NCBI GenBank assembly: GCA_000435635.1
Contig: FR882149.1
Coordinates: 68,386-132,385 of the forward strand
Reading direction: 5' to 3'
Source: Prevotella sp. CAG:1320
GTDB taxonomy: Bacteria > Bacteroidota > Bacteroidia > Bacteroidales > Bacteroidaceae
DNA: 64,000 nt
In this document: piece after piece, positions 53,161-62,193 of the stretch
How positions within the stretch are numbered: position 1 is the stretch's first letter
Layout of the letters: every line of letters begins with the position of its first letter
Notes under the pieces: model-generated
Seen by the model: only the letters and a program-made list of their open reading frames with translations
Databases searched by the model: none
What the model was told of the DNA's origin: nothing
Program-made: the position numbers and the translations under genes

Positions 53161-55362
53161 ATGAAGATAACAATAGAAAATTATCAAAATGTATTTGCGG
53201 GTTTATTGCAGACCCTATCCTCCATTAATAATGGAGGAAATAGGGATGTAATCTCCACTGTAAACAAGGTTGAGGAAAAAATAAACGAGATAAGTTCTGG
53301 TGGAGATGAATTAAAAAAAGAGAATGAAGTTCTTAAAATAGGTGTTGTTGGCCAAGTGAAAGCTGGCAAATCCTCATTTTTGAATTCTTTGTTCTTCAAT
53401 GGCGAAAACGTACTTCCCCGTGCATCAACGCCTATGACGGCAGGACTCACCATTCTTAAATATAGCGAAGAAAACAAATTTGAAGTTGAATATTACAATA
53501 CACGAGAATGGCAGAGTTTTGAAGCCAAGGCAAAAGAGCATGATGACATCATACAATACTACAAAGAAAGCAATCCCAGCTTGAGTGATAATGATATAGC
53601 GGGCATGGCAAATATTGACCCTACCATCAAAGCCGCAAAAGAGCTTGTATCAAGCTGTGGAAGAAACGCTAGAAACAAAATTACAGAAAACTCCAAAATA
53701 GAATCAAGGAGTTTCGCTGACATTGATGATTTACAAAGTATCCTGGAGACTTACGTTGGGGCTAATGGCGAGTATACGCCAATCGTGAAAAGCCTTACAA
53801 TTGGTTTGAACGACGAACGTTTGAAAGACATACAGATTGTCGACACTCCAGGTGTCAATGACCCTGTATTGTCTCGTGAGATGCGAACACGTGAGTTCTT
53901 AAGGGGATGTCATGGTGTGTTCTTATTGAGCTATTCAGGCAGATTTTTCGATAGTACAGATGTTGATTTCCTAACAAACCGCATTGGAAACCAAGGCATT
54001 GGAACTGTCGTGTTGATTGCAAGCAAGTTTGACTCCGTGTTGCAGGATGTCGGAATGAAGTATCCCGACGACTTAAGTGCTGCAATTGATTATTGTACGA
54101 AATCCCTTAAGAAACAATATAGCACAAACATCGCAACATCCAATTTCAACGGCAAAGATCCTATTATGGACTTTAGTTCAGGCATAGGATTCAGTATAGC
54201 GAGGAAAGACGAGAATCGTTGGGACGAAATGGAGCAACACGTCGTAAAACGGATGAAAAGTTTTTATCCGAGTTACTTCGCGACGTTGGAAGATATAAAG
54301 TCATGTTTTCAAGACTTGTCACAGATAGATGACATACGTGAGAAGTATATTGAAAACGTGTTCAAAAGGAATAAAGACAACATTATTCAGGAAAAGGTAA
54401 ATTCGTATTTTCAAAACGCAAGTGTACTTGTTAAGGAAATCGTTGCGGCAGAGAAAGGCAAATTAAATGATATTGCTGAAGCTCTTAAGTTAAGTGATAT
54501 TGGAGAAATGGAAGCACGCAAAAAGAGCATGAAGAAAGTTATTGAACATGTTAAAAACGACATAGAATCGTTGGCTAGCCGTGCGGATGCCTTATCTGAA
54601 AAGAACAAGAAAGAATGCCTGAACGATTTTAGTTTCAGATGGAATGGTAATGTCCCAACCACTGAGATAAATGGTTCATTCATCTGTAAAGGCCGTTTAT
54701 GGGGAACACGTAATATTGAATGCATATACAATGAGGTTGATTTGAACACATTGATGTACAACTTAACAAAGGCTTGGGATGAAGCCATTAAGCAGTTTGT
54801 CACAAATTGGAACCAGCGGATAGGCAGCATTATCGAATCAATAAAAGAGATGTTGCAAAATATAATAACAGAAAGTCTGAATAATGACAAGGACGGCCTG
54901 CTGGACGGGAAAGTCTTGAGAAATATTTTAGGGGAAATTGTAACTAAAATGAGTAATAAGGCCACAATACCGGCAAAAGCGATAAAAGACAAATTCAAAT
55001 CTGATATTTCTTCTCAATTGGATGGGAAGGAAGCTATACCGCATCTATTCAAGGACAAAAAAGAGAGTGAGGCAAAAATCGCAATTGGAGTGGCGGCCAA
55101 CCAAGCTAAGAAAACTATAGTAGCAGTCACAAATACGGCGATTAGTGCACAATCAAAAGCACTTGAAGTGATAATACAGAAAGTGTCGGAAGAAGCAATT
55201 AGTGTTTTAAAAGATAATAAAAATCGGTTTATTGAAGAATTTGAAAGCAACACTAACGAATATTTAACAAATTTGGAGACCGCCTTGAAAGACAAGAAAA
55301 AGAATCTTCAGATTATGAGTGACGCAATTAACAAACTTAATAATATTGAAACGGGACTATGA
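53161..55362 (+). CDS. Dynamin-like GTPase 3 (dynamin_N type)
   Basis: 733 residues, the most canonical of the three. P-loop GQVKAGKSS (64-72), switch I in RASTPMTAGLT, an insertion of about 130 residues before DTPG (228-231), SKFD (288-291). The LeoA/dynamin_N order and the long insert match bacterial dynamins. C-terminal two-fifths is helical with amphipathic segments (about 420-470 and 600-720) and no clear transmembrane helix. Its stop overlaps the start of the next gene by 4 bp (ATGA), indicating translational coupling. Confidence 0.87.
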   Translation: MKITIENYQNVFAGLLQTLSSINNGGNRDVISTVNKVEEKINEISSGGDELKKENEVLKIGVVGQVKAGKSSFLNSLFFNGENVLPRASTPMTAGLTILKYSEENKFEVEYYNTREWQSFEAKAKEHDDIIQYYKESNPSLSDNDIAGMANIDPTIKAAKELVSSCGRNARNKITENSKIESRSFADIDDLQSILETYVGANGEYTPIVKSLTIGLNDERLKDIQIVDTPGVNDPVLSREMRTREFLRGCHGVFLLSYSGRFFDSTDVDFLTNRIGNQGIGTVVLIASKFDSVLQDVGMKYPDDLSAAIDYCTKSLKKQYSTNIATSNFNGKDPIMDFSSGIGFSIARKDENRWDEMEQHVVKRMKSFYPSYFATLEDIKSCFQDLSQIDDIREKYIENVFKRNKDNIIQEKVNSYFQNASVLVKEIVAAEKGKLNDIAEALKLSDIGEMEARKKSMKKVIEHVKNDIESLASRADALSEKNKKECLNDFSFRWNGNVPTTEINGSFICKGRLWGTRNIECIYNEVDLNTLMYNLTKAWDEAIKQFVTNWNQRIGSIIESIKEMLQNIITESLNNDKDGLLDGKVLRNILGEIVTKMSNKATIPAKAIKDKFKSDISSQLDGKEAIPHLFKDKKESEAKIAIGVAANQAKKTIVAVTNTAISAQSKALEVIIQKVSEEAISVLKDNKNRFIEEFESNTNEYLTNLETALKDKKKNLQIMSDAINKLNNIETGL

Positions 55363-56027
55363 ATAAGGCATATTTAGACAAAATCGGAGGAGAGTTGACA
55401 TCTAAAGCGAATAATCTTACATTATACTTGTCAACTCAATTACAACAAATAAATTATCCTCAACAGGAGGGTAAAGTAAATGACAATACTAAAGCTTCTG
55501 GAACCACCTTACAGAAATGTTGTATTGGTGTTGGAGCTTTATTGTTTGTTGTCGGATTGACTACAAAGACCCACATTGCCACCATTGGCGGGGGAATTGT
55601 TGCGATTGCAGGGCTATATGGTCTCAGTCGCAACAACAAACAAACCGTCGCAAGTGTCGAAAATGTTGATTTCACCGCTTTCACACTTAAAGTGTATCAG
55701 CAAATGGAAGATATACATACTTATGTTTTTAATGAGTGGAACGAATTTCTCGGCAAATTAAAAGATGAATTGAAACAGCAGATACAGATGTCTGATTTAG
55801 ATGCGGGAAAAAAGAATAAAGCCATAGATTTGGCTTTAAATCGTTCTGTTATCAATTTTTCCATGCCAGATGTACTTACCGATTTATCAAACATAGAAAA
55901 GGAACATGATATTGAAAAATATAAAACCTATGGTACGACTTTTAAACAAAAATATACTGACGCCATAAAATCGGCATTATCCGAGCAAATTGAAAGATAT
56001 AACGAAATAGCGAAATTATTGAATTGA
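55359..56027 (+). CDS. Small membrane-hairpin protein of the dynamin operon
   Basis: 222 residues. Two adjacent hydrophobic helices (about residues 52-88: CCIGVGALLFVVGLT and IATIGGGIVAIAGLYGL) sit between helical soluble ends. No family that I can name. Coupled to GTPase 3 by an ATGA overlap, so it is part of the same machine. A membrane anchor, receptor or pore-forming effector for the GTPases is the natural guess, but nothing in the sequence settles it. Confidence 0.75.
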   Translation: MNKAYLDKIGGELTSKANNLTLYLSTQLQQINYPQQEGKVNDNTKASGTTLQKCCIGVGALLFVVGLTTKTHIATIGGGIVAIAGLYGLSRNNKQTVASVENVDFTAFTLKVYQQMEDIHTYVFNEWNEFLGKLKDELKQQIQMSDLDAGKKNKAIDLALNRSVINFSMPDVLTDLSNIEKEHDIEKYKTYGTTFKQKYTDAIKSALSEQIERYNEIAKLLN

Positions 56028-56077
56028 ACAGAAGAATGTTCTTATTCAATTAAAACTTTTGCGCCATCGCATTATCT

Positions 56078-56710
56078 ATGACCAACCTGTTTTTCCTCCC
56101 CTTCGTGGGGCATGACTATTCCGCGGGCGGCGTCTTCGGCAAGCGGGTGATGGTTCTCGGAGAGAGCCATTACTGCGGAGAGAAGTGTGCCGACTGTGGA
56201 AAGGTGGGTAAGGCGGGCGACTGCGCCGCCTTCACCACCAATGTAATCAAGACGTATCTCGACCCTGACACAGAGCGGGAGCCTTGGATGAACACTTACC
56301 TGAAGTTTGAACGCAGCCTCGTAGGACATGAGACGGACAGTGAAGAACGGCAGAAGATATGGCACTCACTGTTGTTTTTCAACTTCCTGCAAGTGGCGAT
56401 GGACGAAACCCGGCAAGCGGGTACGAGCGAACAGTACCTGCAAGCGCAAAGGGCTTTCTATGAGGTGTTGGACCAATACCTGCCCGAATATATCATCGTA
56501 TGGGGCAAGAGGCTTTGGGGCTTTCTGCCCGGTGACGGGAGATGGCGAGAAGAGAAGGACATCGTGATAGACGGACAACATATCGCCACGGGTAGCTACA
56601 GACTGGGCAATGGCGGAAGGGCAAAGGTAATGGCAGTATACCATCCCTCCGTGGGCTACTCCTGGGACTGGTGGCACAAGGCCATCCATGCATTTCTCAA
56701 CCAATACTAA
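56078..56710 (+). CDS. Uracil-DNA-glycosylase-fold-like protein
   Basis: 210 residues. The N-terminal LPFVGHDYSAGGVFGKRVMVLGESHYC resembles the strand-loop (LGEAPG-type) of the UDG superfamily but with ESHYC in place of a classical motif; cysteines CADC follow. EYIIVWGKRLWGFL and the C-terminal VYHPSVGYS (HPS, as in UDG motif 2) also fit. The normal catalytic water-activating residues are not obvious, so it may bind rather than cut DNA. Base composition returns to that of core genes, unlike the GTPase operon ending 50 bp upstream. The WYL regulator starts 9 bp downstream. Confidence 0.55.
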   Translation: MTNLFFLPFVGHDYSAGGVFGKRVMVLGESHYCGEKCADCGKVGKAGDCAAFTTNVIKTYLDPDTEREPWMNTYLKFERSLVGHETDSEERQKIWHSLLFFNFLQVAMDETRQAGTSEQYLQAQRAFYEVLDQYLPEYIIVWGKRLWGFLPGDGRWREEKDIVIDGQHIATGSYRLGNGGRAKVMAVYHPSVGYSWDWWHKAIHAFLNQY

Positions 56711-56719
56711 CGCTTTTCC

Positions 56720-57676
56720 ATGAACAACCGCACTAAGTTTTATTGTTGGCTCATCGGCAAGCTGGAGCGCAGGCGCATGACGCTGCAAGAGATTGTTGAC
56801 GAATGGGAGATGGCGGCCAGCAACGCCGACCATACGGAGCTGAGTGTCCGCACGTTCCACCGCTACCGGGATGAGATAGACTCCATCTTCGGCATAGAGA
56901 TAAAATGTGACAAGACCAATGGATACCGTTACTACATCTGGCGTGACAAGTATGGAGGGACTGACGTGACGGAGTGGATGCTCTCGGCACTGCGCATCGC
57001 CTCGTTGGGTGACATGCTGAAGTATCACAACAAGGTGATGCTAGAGGAGGCACCCATGAACTCTCACTACCTGGACGACATACTGGAGGCGATAGACAAG
57101 CGATATATCTTGCGCTTCCACTACAGGACGGGGTACGGCGTAGAGAAAGACATGACGATGTTACCCGCCTTTGTCCGGCTATTCCACCAGCGTTGGTATG
57201 TCATCGGCAACCTTTGGGACGAGACGAAGAGTGACAGCCAGCAAGTGTTCACGCCACGCACGCTGCCCTTCAACCGCATAGAGACGATGGACATCGCTTG
57301 CAAAAAGCGGCAACTGCCTCCCGCCATCAAGAGCCGACTGACACCTGACAGCTTCTTCGAAGGTTGCTTCGGCATCATGCGACAAGAGGAAATCCCCGTG
57401 AGAAAGATTGTCGTCAGGGCGTTTTATCCCGAAAACAACTACATCACGGAGGTGCCGCTCCATGAAAGCCAGACGAAAATCAAGGATGGGAACAATGGCG
57501 GATACACGGACTTCTCCATCCGGGTGAGACCCACCCGCGACTTCATGCAGGAGTTGTTGTGGCATGGCAGGAAGCTCGCCATCTTGGAACCGGAAGACTT
57601 CCGGCAAGAGATGGTCGGCATACTGAAAGACATGGTAACGAGCTACGAGACGGGGAAGGACATGCTGGAGGAATAA
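56720..57676 (+). CDS. WYL-domain transcriptional regulator
   Basis: 318 residues. N-terminal winged helix-turn-helix (residues 1-75: RRMTLQEIVDEW, LSVRTFHRYRDEI), then the WYL beta-sandwich (RYILRFHYRTGYGVEKDMTMLPAFVRLFH split, then QRWYVIGN), then a C-terminal extension domain (VRPTRDFMQELLWHGRKLAILEP region). Such proteins sense nucleic acid or nucleotide ligands and often control phage-defence islands (BrxR/CapW type). Paired with the UDG-like gene in one unit. Control of the neighbouring GTPase operon is inferred from proximity only. Confidence 0.85.
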   Translation: MNNRTKFYCWLIGKLERRRMTLQEIVDEWEMAASNADHTELSVRTFHRYRDEIDSIFGIEIKCDKTNGYRYYIWRDKYGGTDVTEWMLSALRIASLGDMLKYHNKVMLEEAPMNSHYLDDILEAIDKRYILRFHYRTGYGVEKDMTMLPAFVRLFHQRWYVIGNLWDETKSDSQQVFTPRTLPFNRIETMDIACKKRQLPPAIKSRLTPDSFFEGCFGIMRQEEIPVRKIVVRAFYPENNYITEVPLHESQTKIKDGNNGGYTDFSIRVRPTRDFMQELLWHGRKLAILEPEDFRQEMVGILKDMVTSYETGKDMLEE

Positions 57677-57688
57677 TCTCCAATCAGC

Positions 57689-57739
57689 CATTAGACCGCC
57701 CAAGGTCCTTTCCCCTTTCTTGCGTGCAGCCACCGACAA
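57689..57739. repeat. 48-bp dispersed repeat, copy 2
   Basis: Begins CATTAGACCGCCCAAGG like 29225-29272 and keeps CTTTCTTGCG further on. It starts 13 bp after the WYL stop. The remaining gap to rpsO (57740-57958) contains only the rpsO terminator. Confidence 0.65.
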
Positions 57740-57889
57740 TTCCTTTCAAGTAGCTCATATAGCGACTCGCTGCCGACACGGCGATTTTCACTCCGCGAGG
57801 CAAGCATGCTTGCTCCTTGCCAGTGACCGACGTGCTACAGAATTGGGGTGAAGAGACACTCCCCCACTCCAGACTGGAAAGCCGGCACA

Positions 57890-57936
57890 AAAGGAGAAAA
57901 AGGAAAGCCCCGCCCGTCAAGATGACGAGCGGGGCC
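57890..57936 (-). terminator. Terminator of rpsO
   Basis: GC-rich stem GCCCCGCTCGTC / GACGGGCGGGGC followed by TTTCCTTTTTCTCC on the minus strand, 23 bp past the rpsO stop. Confidence 0.85.
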
Positions 57937-57958
57937 GTTAATTCCTTTTCCCTCCCAA

Positions 57959-58228
57959 TTACTTACGCAGGCCGAGAGCCTTGATGATGGCGCGGTAGCG
58001 CTCAACATCACGCTCGTAAAGGTAATTGAGCAAGGCGCGGCGCTTTCCTACGAGCTGTGTCAGGGCACGTGTCGTAGTATAATCTTTACGGTTCTGCTTA
58101 ACATGTTCCGTCAAATGAGCAATACGGTAGGTGAACAATGCTATCTGGCTCTCAGGTGAGCCAGTATCAGAGTTGGACTTCCCGTACTTGCTAAAGATCT
58201 CTTCTTTCTTTGCCTTGTCTAAATACAT
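57959..58228 (-). CDS. rpsO: 30S ribosomal protein S15
   Basis: 89 residues, full length for S15: [29 protein letters not shown]-type region read as [18 protein letters not shown], and [12 protein letters not shown] are the conserved 16S-binding parts. Monocistronic, with a TACCTTTG promoter 50 bp upstream and a strong terminator. Divergent from typA. Confidence 0.97.
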   Translation of the reverse strand: MYLDKAKKEEIFSKYGKSNSDTGSPESQIALFTYRIAHLTEHVKQNRKDYTTTRALTQLVGKRRALLNYLYERDVERYRAIIKALGLRK

Positions 58229-58279
58229 AGCTGTTTAAAAATGATTATAGTTATTGATATGCATTGCGAAAATGCGGTG

Positions 58280-58287
58280 CAAAGGTA
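58280..58287 (-). promoter_or_regulatory. -7 box of rpsO
   Basis: Minus-strand TACCTTTG, 51 bp before the ATG at 58228. Confidence 0.65.
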
Positions 58288-58329
58288 TAACTTTTCCGTG
58301 AAACCCGCAAGCTTATCCAAACTTTTTTG

Positions 58330-58337
58330 TAATTTTG
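58330..58337 (+). promoter_or_regulatory. -7 box of typA
   Basis: TAATTTTG, 35 bp before the ATG at 58373; back to back with the rpsO promoter. Confidence 0.6.
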
Positions 58338-58372
58338 CACCGATTTTCTGGAGCACATTAAGGTAAAAACAT

Positions 58373-60175
58373 ATGCAAGACATTAGAAACATCGCTATCA
58401 TAGCGCACGTAGACCATGGCAAGACGACATTGGTCGACAAGATGATGCTGGCCGGCAAGCTATTCCGAGAGGGACAGGATAACAGCGGCGAGGTGCTGGA
58501 CTCCAACGACCTGGAGCGTGAACGTGGCATCACCATCCTTTCCAAGAACGTTTCCATCAACTGGAAAGGTGTCAAGATAAACATCATAGACACTCCGGGA
58601 CACTCCGACTTCGGCGGAGAGGTGGAGCGCGTGCTCAACATGGCCGATGGATGCATCCTGCTGGTAGACGCTTTCGAAGGCCCTATGCCACAGACTCGCT
58701 TCGTTTTGCAAAAAGCCCTGCAGATAGGGCTGAAGCCTATCGTGGTGGTGAACAAGGTGGACAAGCCCAGCTGCCGCCCCGAGGAGGTTTACGAAATGGT
58801 GTTTGACCTGATGTGTGAGCTGAACGCCACGGAAGACCAGCTGGACTTCCCCGTGGTGTATGGCTCCGCGAAAAACGGATGGATGGCCGAAGACTGGAAG
58901 CAGCCAACGGACAACATAGACTATTTGCTGGACAAGATTGTGGAGATAATTCCCGCCCCGAAACAGCTGGAAGGCACTCCGCAGCTGCTCATCACCTCGC
59001 TGGACTACAGCAACTACACAGGCCGCATAGCCGTGGGAAGGGTTCACAGAGGCGTGTTGAAAGACGGCATGAACGTGACCATCTGCCATCGTGACGGCTC
59101 GCAAGAGAAAACCAAGATAAAGGAACTGCACACTTTCGAGGGCATGGGACACGTGAAGACCGATCACGTGGACGCTGGAGACATCTGCGCCGTGATAGGA
59201 CTGGAGCGTTTCGAGATAGGCGACACCATCTGCGACTACGAGAATCCCGAGCCGCTGCCTCCCATTGCCATCGACGAGCCTACCATGAGCATGCTCTTCA
59301 CCATTAACGACTCTCCCTTCTTCGGAAAAGAAGGAAAGTTCTGCACTTCCCGCCATATCAACGACCGACTGAACAAGGAACTGGAGAAGAACCTGGCACT
59401 GAGGGTGGAACCTTACGAAGACACCACCGACAAGTGGATAGTAAGCGGACGTGGCGTATTGCACCTCTCCGTGCTGATAGAGACCATGCGCCGCGAGGGC
59501 TACGAGTTGCAGGTGGGGCAACCGCAGGTAATCTACAAGGAGATAGACGGACAGAAGTGCGAGCCTATAGAGGAGCTGACCATCAACGTGCCCGAGGAGT
59601 TCTCCAGCAAGATGATAGACATGGTGACCCGCCGCAAGGGAGACCTGCTGGGCATGGAGACGCAAGGCGACAGGGTGAACATAGAGTTCGAGATACCCTC
59701 CAGGGGCATCATCGGACTGCGCACAAATGTCCTGACCGCCTCCCAAGGCGAAGCCATCATGGCTCACCGCTTCAAGGAGTACCAACCTTACAAGGGCGAC
59801 ATAGAGCGCAGAACAAATGGCTCGATGATAGCCATGGAGACGGGCACCGCCTACGCCTACTCCATAGACAAGTTGCAAGACAGGGGAAAATTCTTCATTG
59901 ACCCGGGAGAGGAAGTCTACGCGGGACAAGTGGTGGGTGAGCACGTGCACGACAACGACCTTGTCATCAACGTGACCAAGGCCAAGCAGCTGACCAACGT
60001 ACGCGCCAGCGGTAGCGACGAGAAAGCCCGCGTGATACCAAAGACCCAGATGAGCCTGGAGGAATGCCTGGAGTATATCAAGGGCGACGAGTACGTGGAG
60101 GTGACTCCGAAGAGCATGCGCATGCGCAAAATCATACTCAATCACCTGGAAAGAAAACGCAACAACAAGGAATAA
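58373..60175 (+). CDS. typA: Ribosome-associated translational GTPase TypA/BipA
   Basis: EF-G-like GTPase of 600 residues involved in ribosome assembly and stress responses. G1 [10 protein letters not shown] (residues 10-19), switch I RERGITI, G3 [15 protein letters not shown]4 [12 protein letters not shown]; then EF-Tu domain 2, EF-G domain III/V parts ([29 protein letters not shown]) and the BipA-specific C-terminal domain ([16 protein letters not shown] region read as [20 protein letters not shown]). The barrel-protein gene starts 2 bp after the stop. The large antisense ORF across it is a shadow. Confidence 0.97.
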   Translation: MQDIRNIAIIAHVDHGKTTLVDKMMLAGKLFREGQDNSGEVLDSNDLERERGITILSKNVSINWKGVKINIIDTPGHSDFGGEVERVLNMADGCILLVDAFEGPMPQTRFVLQKALQIGLKPIVVVNKVDKPSCRPEEVYEMVFDLMCELNATEDQLDFPVVYGSAKNGWMAEDWKQPTDNIDYLLDKIVEIIPAPKQLEGTPQLLITSLDYSNYTGRIAVGRVHRGVLKDGMNVTICHRDGSQEKTKIKELHTFEGMGHVKTDHVDAGDICAVIGLERFEIGDTICDYENPEPLPPIAIDEPTMSMLFTINDSPFFGKEGKFCTSRHINDRLNKELEKNLALRVEPYEDTTDKWIVSGRGVLHLSVLIETMRREGYELQVGQPQVIYKEIDGQKCEPIEELTINVPEEFSSKMIDMVTRRKGDLLGMETQGDRVNIEFEIPSRGIIGLRTNVLTASQGEAIMAHRFKEYQPYKGDIERRTNGSMIAMETGTAYAYSIDKLQDRGKFFIDPGEEVYAGQVVGEHVHDNDLVINVTKAKQLTNVRASGSDEKARVIPKTQMSLEECLEYIKGDEYVEVTPKSMRMRKIILNHLERKRNNKE

Positions 60176-60177
60176 CC

Positions 60178-60876
60178 ATGCTGAAACGTAAACTTATCTT
60201 GGCGCTGAGCCTCATGGCCATGGCCTTGCCGCTCATGGCGCAACCCGAAGCGGGTACATTCTCTATCATTCCCAAGGTGGGCGTGGATATCACCAACGTG
60301 ACGGGAGACCACCTCTATGAATACGGCGACATGGGCACTTACTCTTTGAAGGGCAAGTACCAGCCGGGATTCACGGGCGGCGTGGAAGCGATGTACCAAG
60401 CCATGCCGCGACTGGCGGTATCGCTGGGCGTGATGTATGCCCAAGAAGGCAGCCGCCACTCGGATATAGAGCTGGGGCAAGGAGAAGCCCGAGTGGGCAT
60501 CAATGAGAACAATCTGGCCTTCAACTACCTGCAAGTGCCCATCATGGCGCATGTGTACGTGGCGAAAGGACTGAGCCTCAACGCCGGTGTGCGACTGGGC
60601 TTCCTGCTCTCGGCCAGTCACGAGTATGACACAGTGGACATCACTTACGATGACATCAGTGGCACCCGCGAATACGGGGAGTCCCATTCCTACGACGAGG
60701 ACATCAAGTCTTTCTGCAAGACCACTTCCATTTCTATTCCCGTGGGAGTTTCCTACGAATACATGAACGTGGTACTGGACGCCCGCTACCATTTTCCCTT
60801 GACCAAGACCTTCAAGGAAGCCTCTGGCAAACACCAAGGCTTCACGGTCACCGTGGGCTACAAATTCGACCTGTAA
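60178..60876 (+). CDS. Outer-membrane beta-barrel protein (PorT/OmpW-like size)
   Basis: 232 residues. Signal peptide MLKRKLILALSLMAMALPLMAQ, then alternating strands typical of an 8-stranded barrel (FSIIPKVGVDITNVTG, FTGGVEAMYQAMPRLAVSLGV, LNAGVRLGFLLSAS) and a C-terminal VTVGYKFDL ending two residues after Phe. ATG 60178 is chosen because it starts the signal peptide and lies 2 bp after typA. Function unknown. Confidence 0.85.
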   Translation: MLKRKLILALSLMAMALPLMAQPEAGTFSIIPKVGVDITNVTGDHLYEYGDMGTYSLKGKYQPGFTGGVEAMYQAMPRLAVSLGVMYAQEGSRHSDIELGQGEARVGINENNLAFNYLQVPIMAHVYVAKGLSLNAGVRLGFLLSASHEYDTVDITYDDISGTREYGESHSYDEDIKSFCKTTSISIPVGVSYEYMNVVLDARYHFPLTKTFKEASGKHQGFTVTVGYKFDL

Positions 60877-60896
60877 ATACACTCCCCCATCACGAC

Positions 60897-60945
60897 CATG
60901 GCGGATTTGGCTCTGCACGACCAAGTCCGCCATGATTGTTTCTTA
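60897..60945 (+). terminator. Terminator of the typA-barrel unit
   Basis: Arms CATGGCGGATTTGG / CCAAGTCCGCCATG (60897-60910, 60921-60934) followed by ATTGTTTCTT, 21 bp after the stop. Confidence 0.8.
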
Positions 60946-60986
60946 TCCTATATGAACCCTGGCCTTGCGGGGGCTTGAAAAACGCG

Positions 60987-61058
60987 ACTAGCCACGATGG
61001 GCGATGAAACTAGTCTCGATGGCCCACGATACTAGTTTCACAGGGCCTTGAGACTAGT
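60987..61058. repeat. Four-unit 22-bp-period palindromic array, GAnACTAGTnTC family
   Basis: ACTAG at 60987, 61009, 61031 and 61053, exactly 22 bp apart; the inner three are GAAACTAGTCTC, GATACTAGTTTC and GAGACTAGTATC, each a palindrome with flexible third positions. It lies in the convergent gap after the barrel gene. Confidence 0.88.
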
Positions 61059-61090
61059 ATCGTTTTCCCACGGCAAGCACGTCCCTTGGG

Positions 61091-61194
61091 AAAACAAGTT
61101 AAATCGAGAGGAAAAACAAGTTGTTTTGTTTTCCGAAATAACTTGTTTTGAGACGCGAAACAACTTGTTTTGATCAACAAAACAAGTTGAATTG
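61091..61194. repeat. Five-unit 22-bp-period palindromic array, AACAASTTGTT family
   Basis: Units centred at 61098, 61120, 61142, 61164 and 61186, spacing 22 in every step. The best units read CAAAACAASTTGTTTTG with only 5-6 free bases between them. GTTTTCCCA (61062-61070) and TGGGAAAAC (61087-61095), a perfect 9-bp inverted repeat, bridge this array and the ACTAGT array. No gene lies in the 376-bp gap 60877-61252. Confidence 0.9.
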
Positions 61195-61252
61195 AAAAGC
61201 CGCCCTCCACCCCCACAGGGCTCAAGGGCTTCAGCTGCGCGAAGAGAAGAGC

Positions 61253-62161
61253 CTATTTCTCCAATCCCCAGGCTCGCTTCACGTTCTCCACGGGCAGGCT
61301 CTCCACGTGGTTTTCCGTCCCATCAGGCAGGTTACAGAAGAAATCCAAACCCGTGAGAGATTCCAATTGGTCGATGTTCACCACGTAGCTTCCCAGGTTC
61401 TCGTCCCTGTTCGCCTTGTGTTCAAACCAGAAACCCAGGGCCTTGTAGCCTCCGCTGTTCTTCATCAGCAGGGCGCAAAAGAAATACTTGGGCACTATCA
61501 AGCCATTGGCGAGCGTTGTCAACACCTGGTCAGCCTTGTCTATCGTGCCTCCCTTGCATACGTAGAGCGTGTCGTTACGACTGGAATTAGCGGTAATCCA
61601 CTTGCGCAACTGTGACTCCATGTTCTCCCATACGCCCGCATTGAAGGCGTTGAGCTGCGGCGACATGTTGGTGAGGAAGAACGTTTGATAATTGGCCTCA
61701 AAGGAATAAAGCCTGTCAGCGGAGGGACAGAGGTGGCCATGGTCATAGCCAGACCTCCTGAAAGGGTCTGTCTCCCAACGATAAGCCTGAGGCAGGTCCG
61801 GGTCTTGCGGATACTGGTTGTCATCAGACTCATAGCGGGAGGTGTTGGAAACGCGGTTGGAAGCGTACATCTGGTAGCACGTCCAGCGGTTGGCTTTCTT
61901 CTCCCCATCCCATTCCAGGGCATAATTGACGCTTTCCTGGCTGTTGGGCACATTGGCATGGTGCACCAATACCACACTCGTTCCTCCTTTCACCTTAGGG
62001 AATTCCAAACGGGTTACCTCTTTCGGCATGCCTGCCGTGGGCACGTTCTTGTTGAGATTGGGGACTGCCGCACCGCCAAGGCCATCATCATCACTTCCGC
62101 AAGCGGAAAGCAACAGCACCAAGGCAAAGAGGGACAAGATATCGAAACGGATATTTTTCAT
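61253..62161 (-). CDS. Lipoprotein DNA/RNA non-specific endonuclease (NucA/NUC1 type)
   Basis: 302 residues. Lipobox LLSA-C at residue 19 followed by GSDDDG, a surface-export signal. The beta-beta-alpha-metal nuclease signature is present as YDHGHLCPSADR; the usual DRGH is DHGH here, with the catalytic His kept. LTNMSPQLNAFNAGVWENME (with the metal-ligand Asn) follows, as in NUC1. It probably degrades extracellular nucleic acid, for nutrition or defence, from the cell surface. The ATG at 62161 is chosen for the signal peptide; the frame extends to 62236. Confidence 0.9.
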   Translation of the reverse strand: MKNIRFDILSLFALVLLLSACGSDDDGLGGAAVPNLNKNVPTAGMPKEVTRLEFPKVKGGTSVVLVHHANVPNSQESVNYALEWDGEKKANRWTCYQMYASNRVSNTSRYESDDNQYPQDPDLPQAYRWETDPFRRSGYDHGHLCPSADRLYSFEANYQTFFLTNMSPQLNAFNAGVWENMESQLRKWITANSSRNDTLYVCKGGTIDKADQVLTTLANGLIVPKYFFCALLMKNSGGYKALGFWFEHKANRDENLGSYVVNIDQLESLTGLDFFCNLPDGTENHVESLPVENVKRAWGLEK

Positions 62162-62193
62162 AAGTAACAAAATGAAAGACGATACGTCCAGAA

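Noticed and set aside
58460..60145. 561-residue antisense ORF across typA
   Set aside because: Histidine/valine-rich shadow of a strongly conserved gene; no promoter or family.
61091..61194. CRISPR array
   Set aside because: Units are palindromes of 11-17 bp with only 5-11 bp between them, far shorter than spacers, and no cas gene is in the window.
61010..61225. Minus-strand ORF of 71 residues with repeated KQLVF-like peptides (also 23221-23451)
   Set aside because: It is translation through the 22-bp palindromic arrays; 22 is not a multiple of three, so the peptide pattern is accidental.
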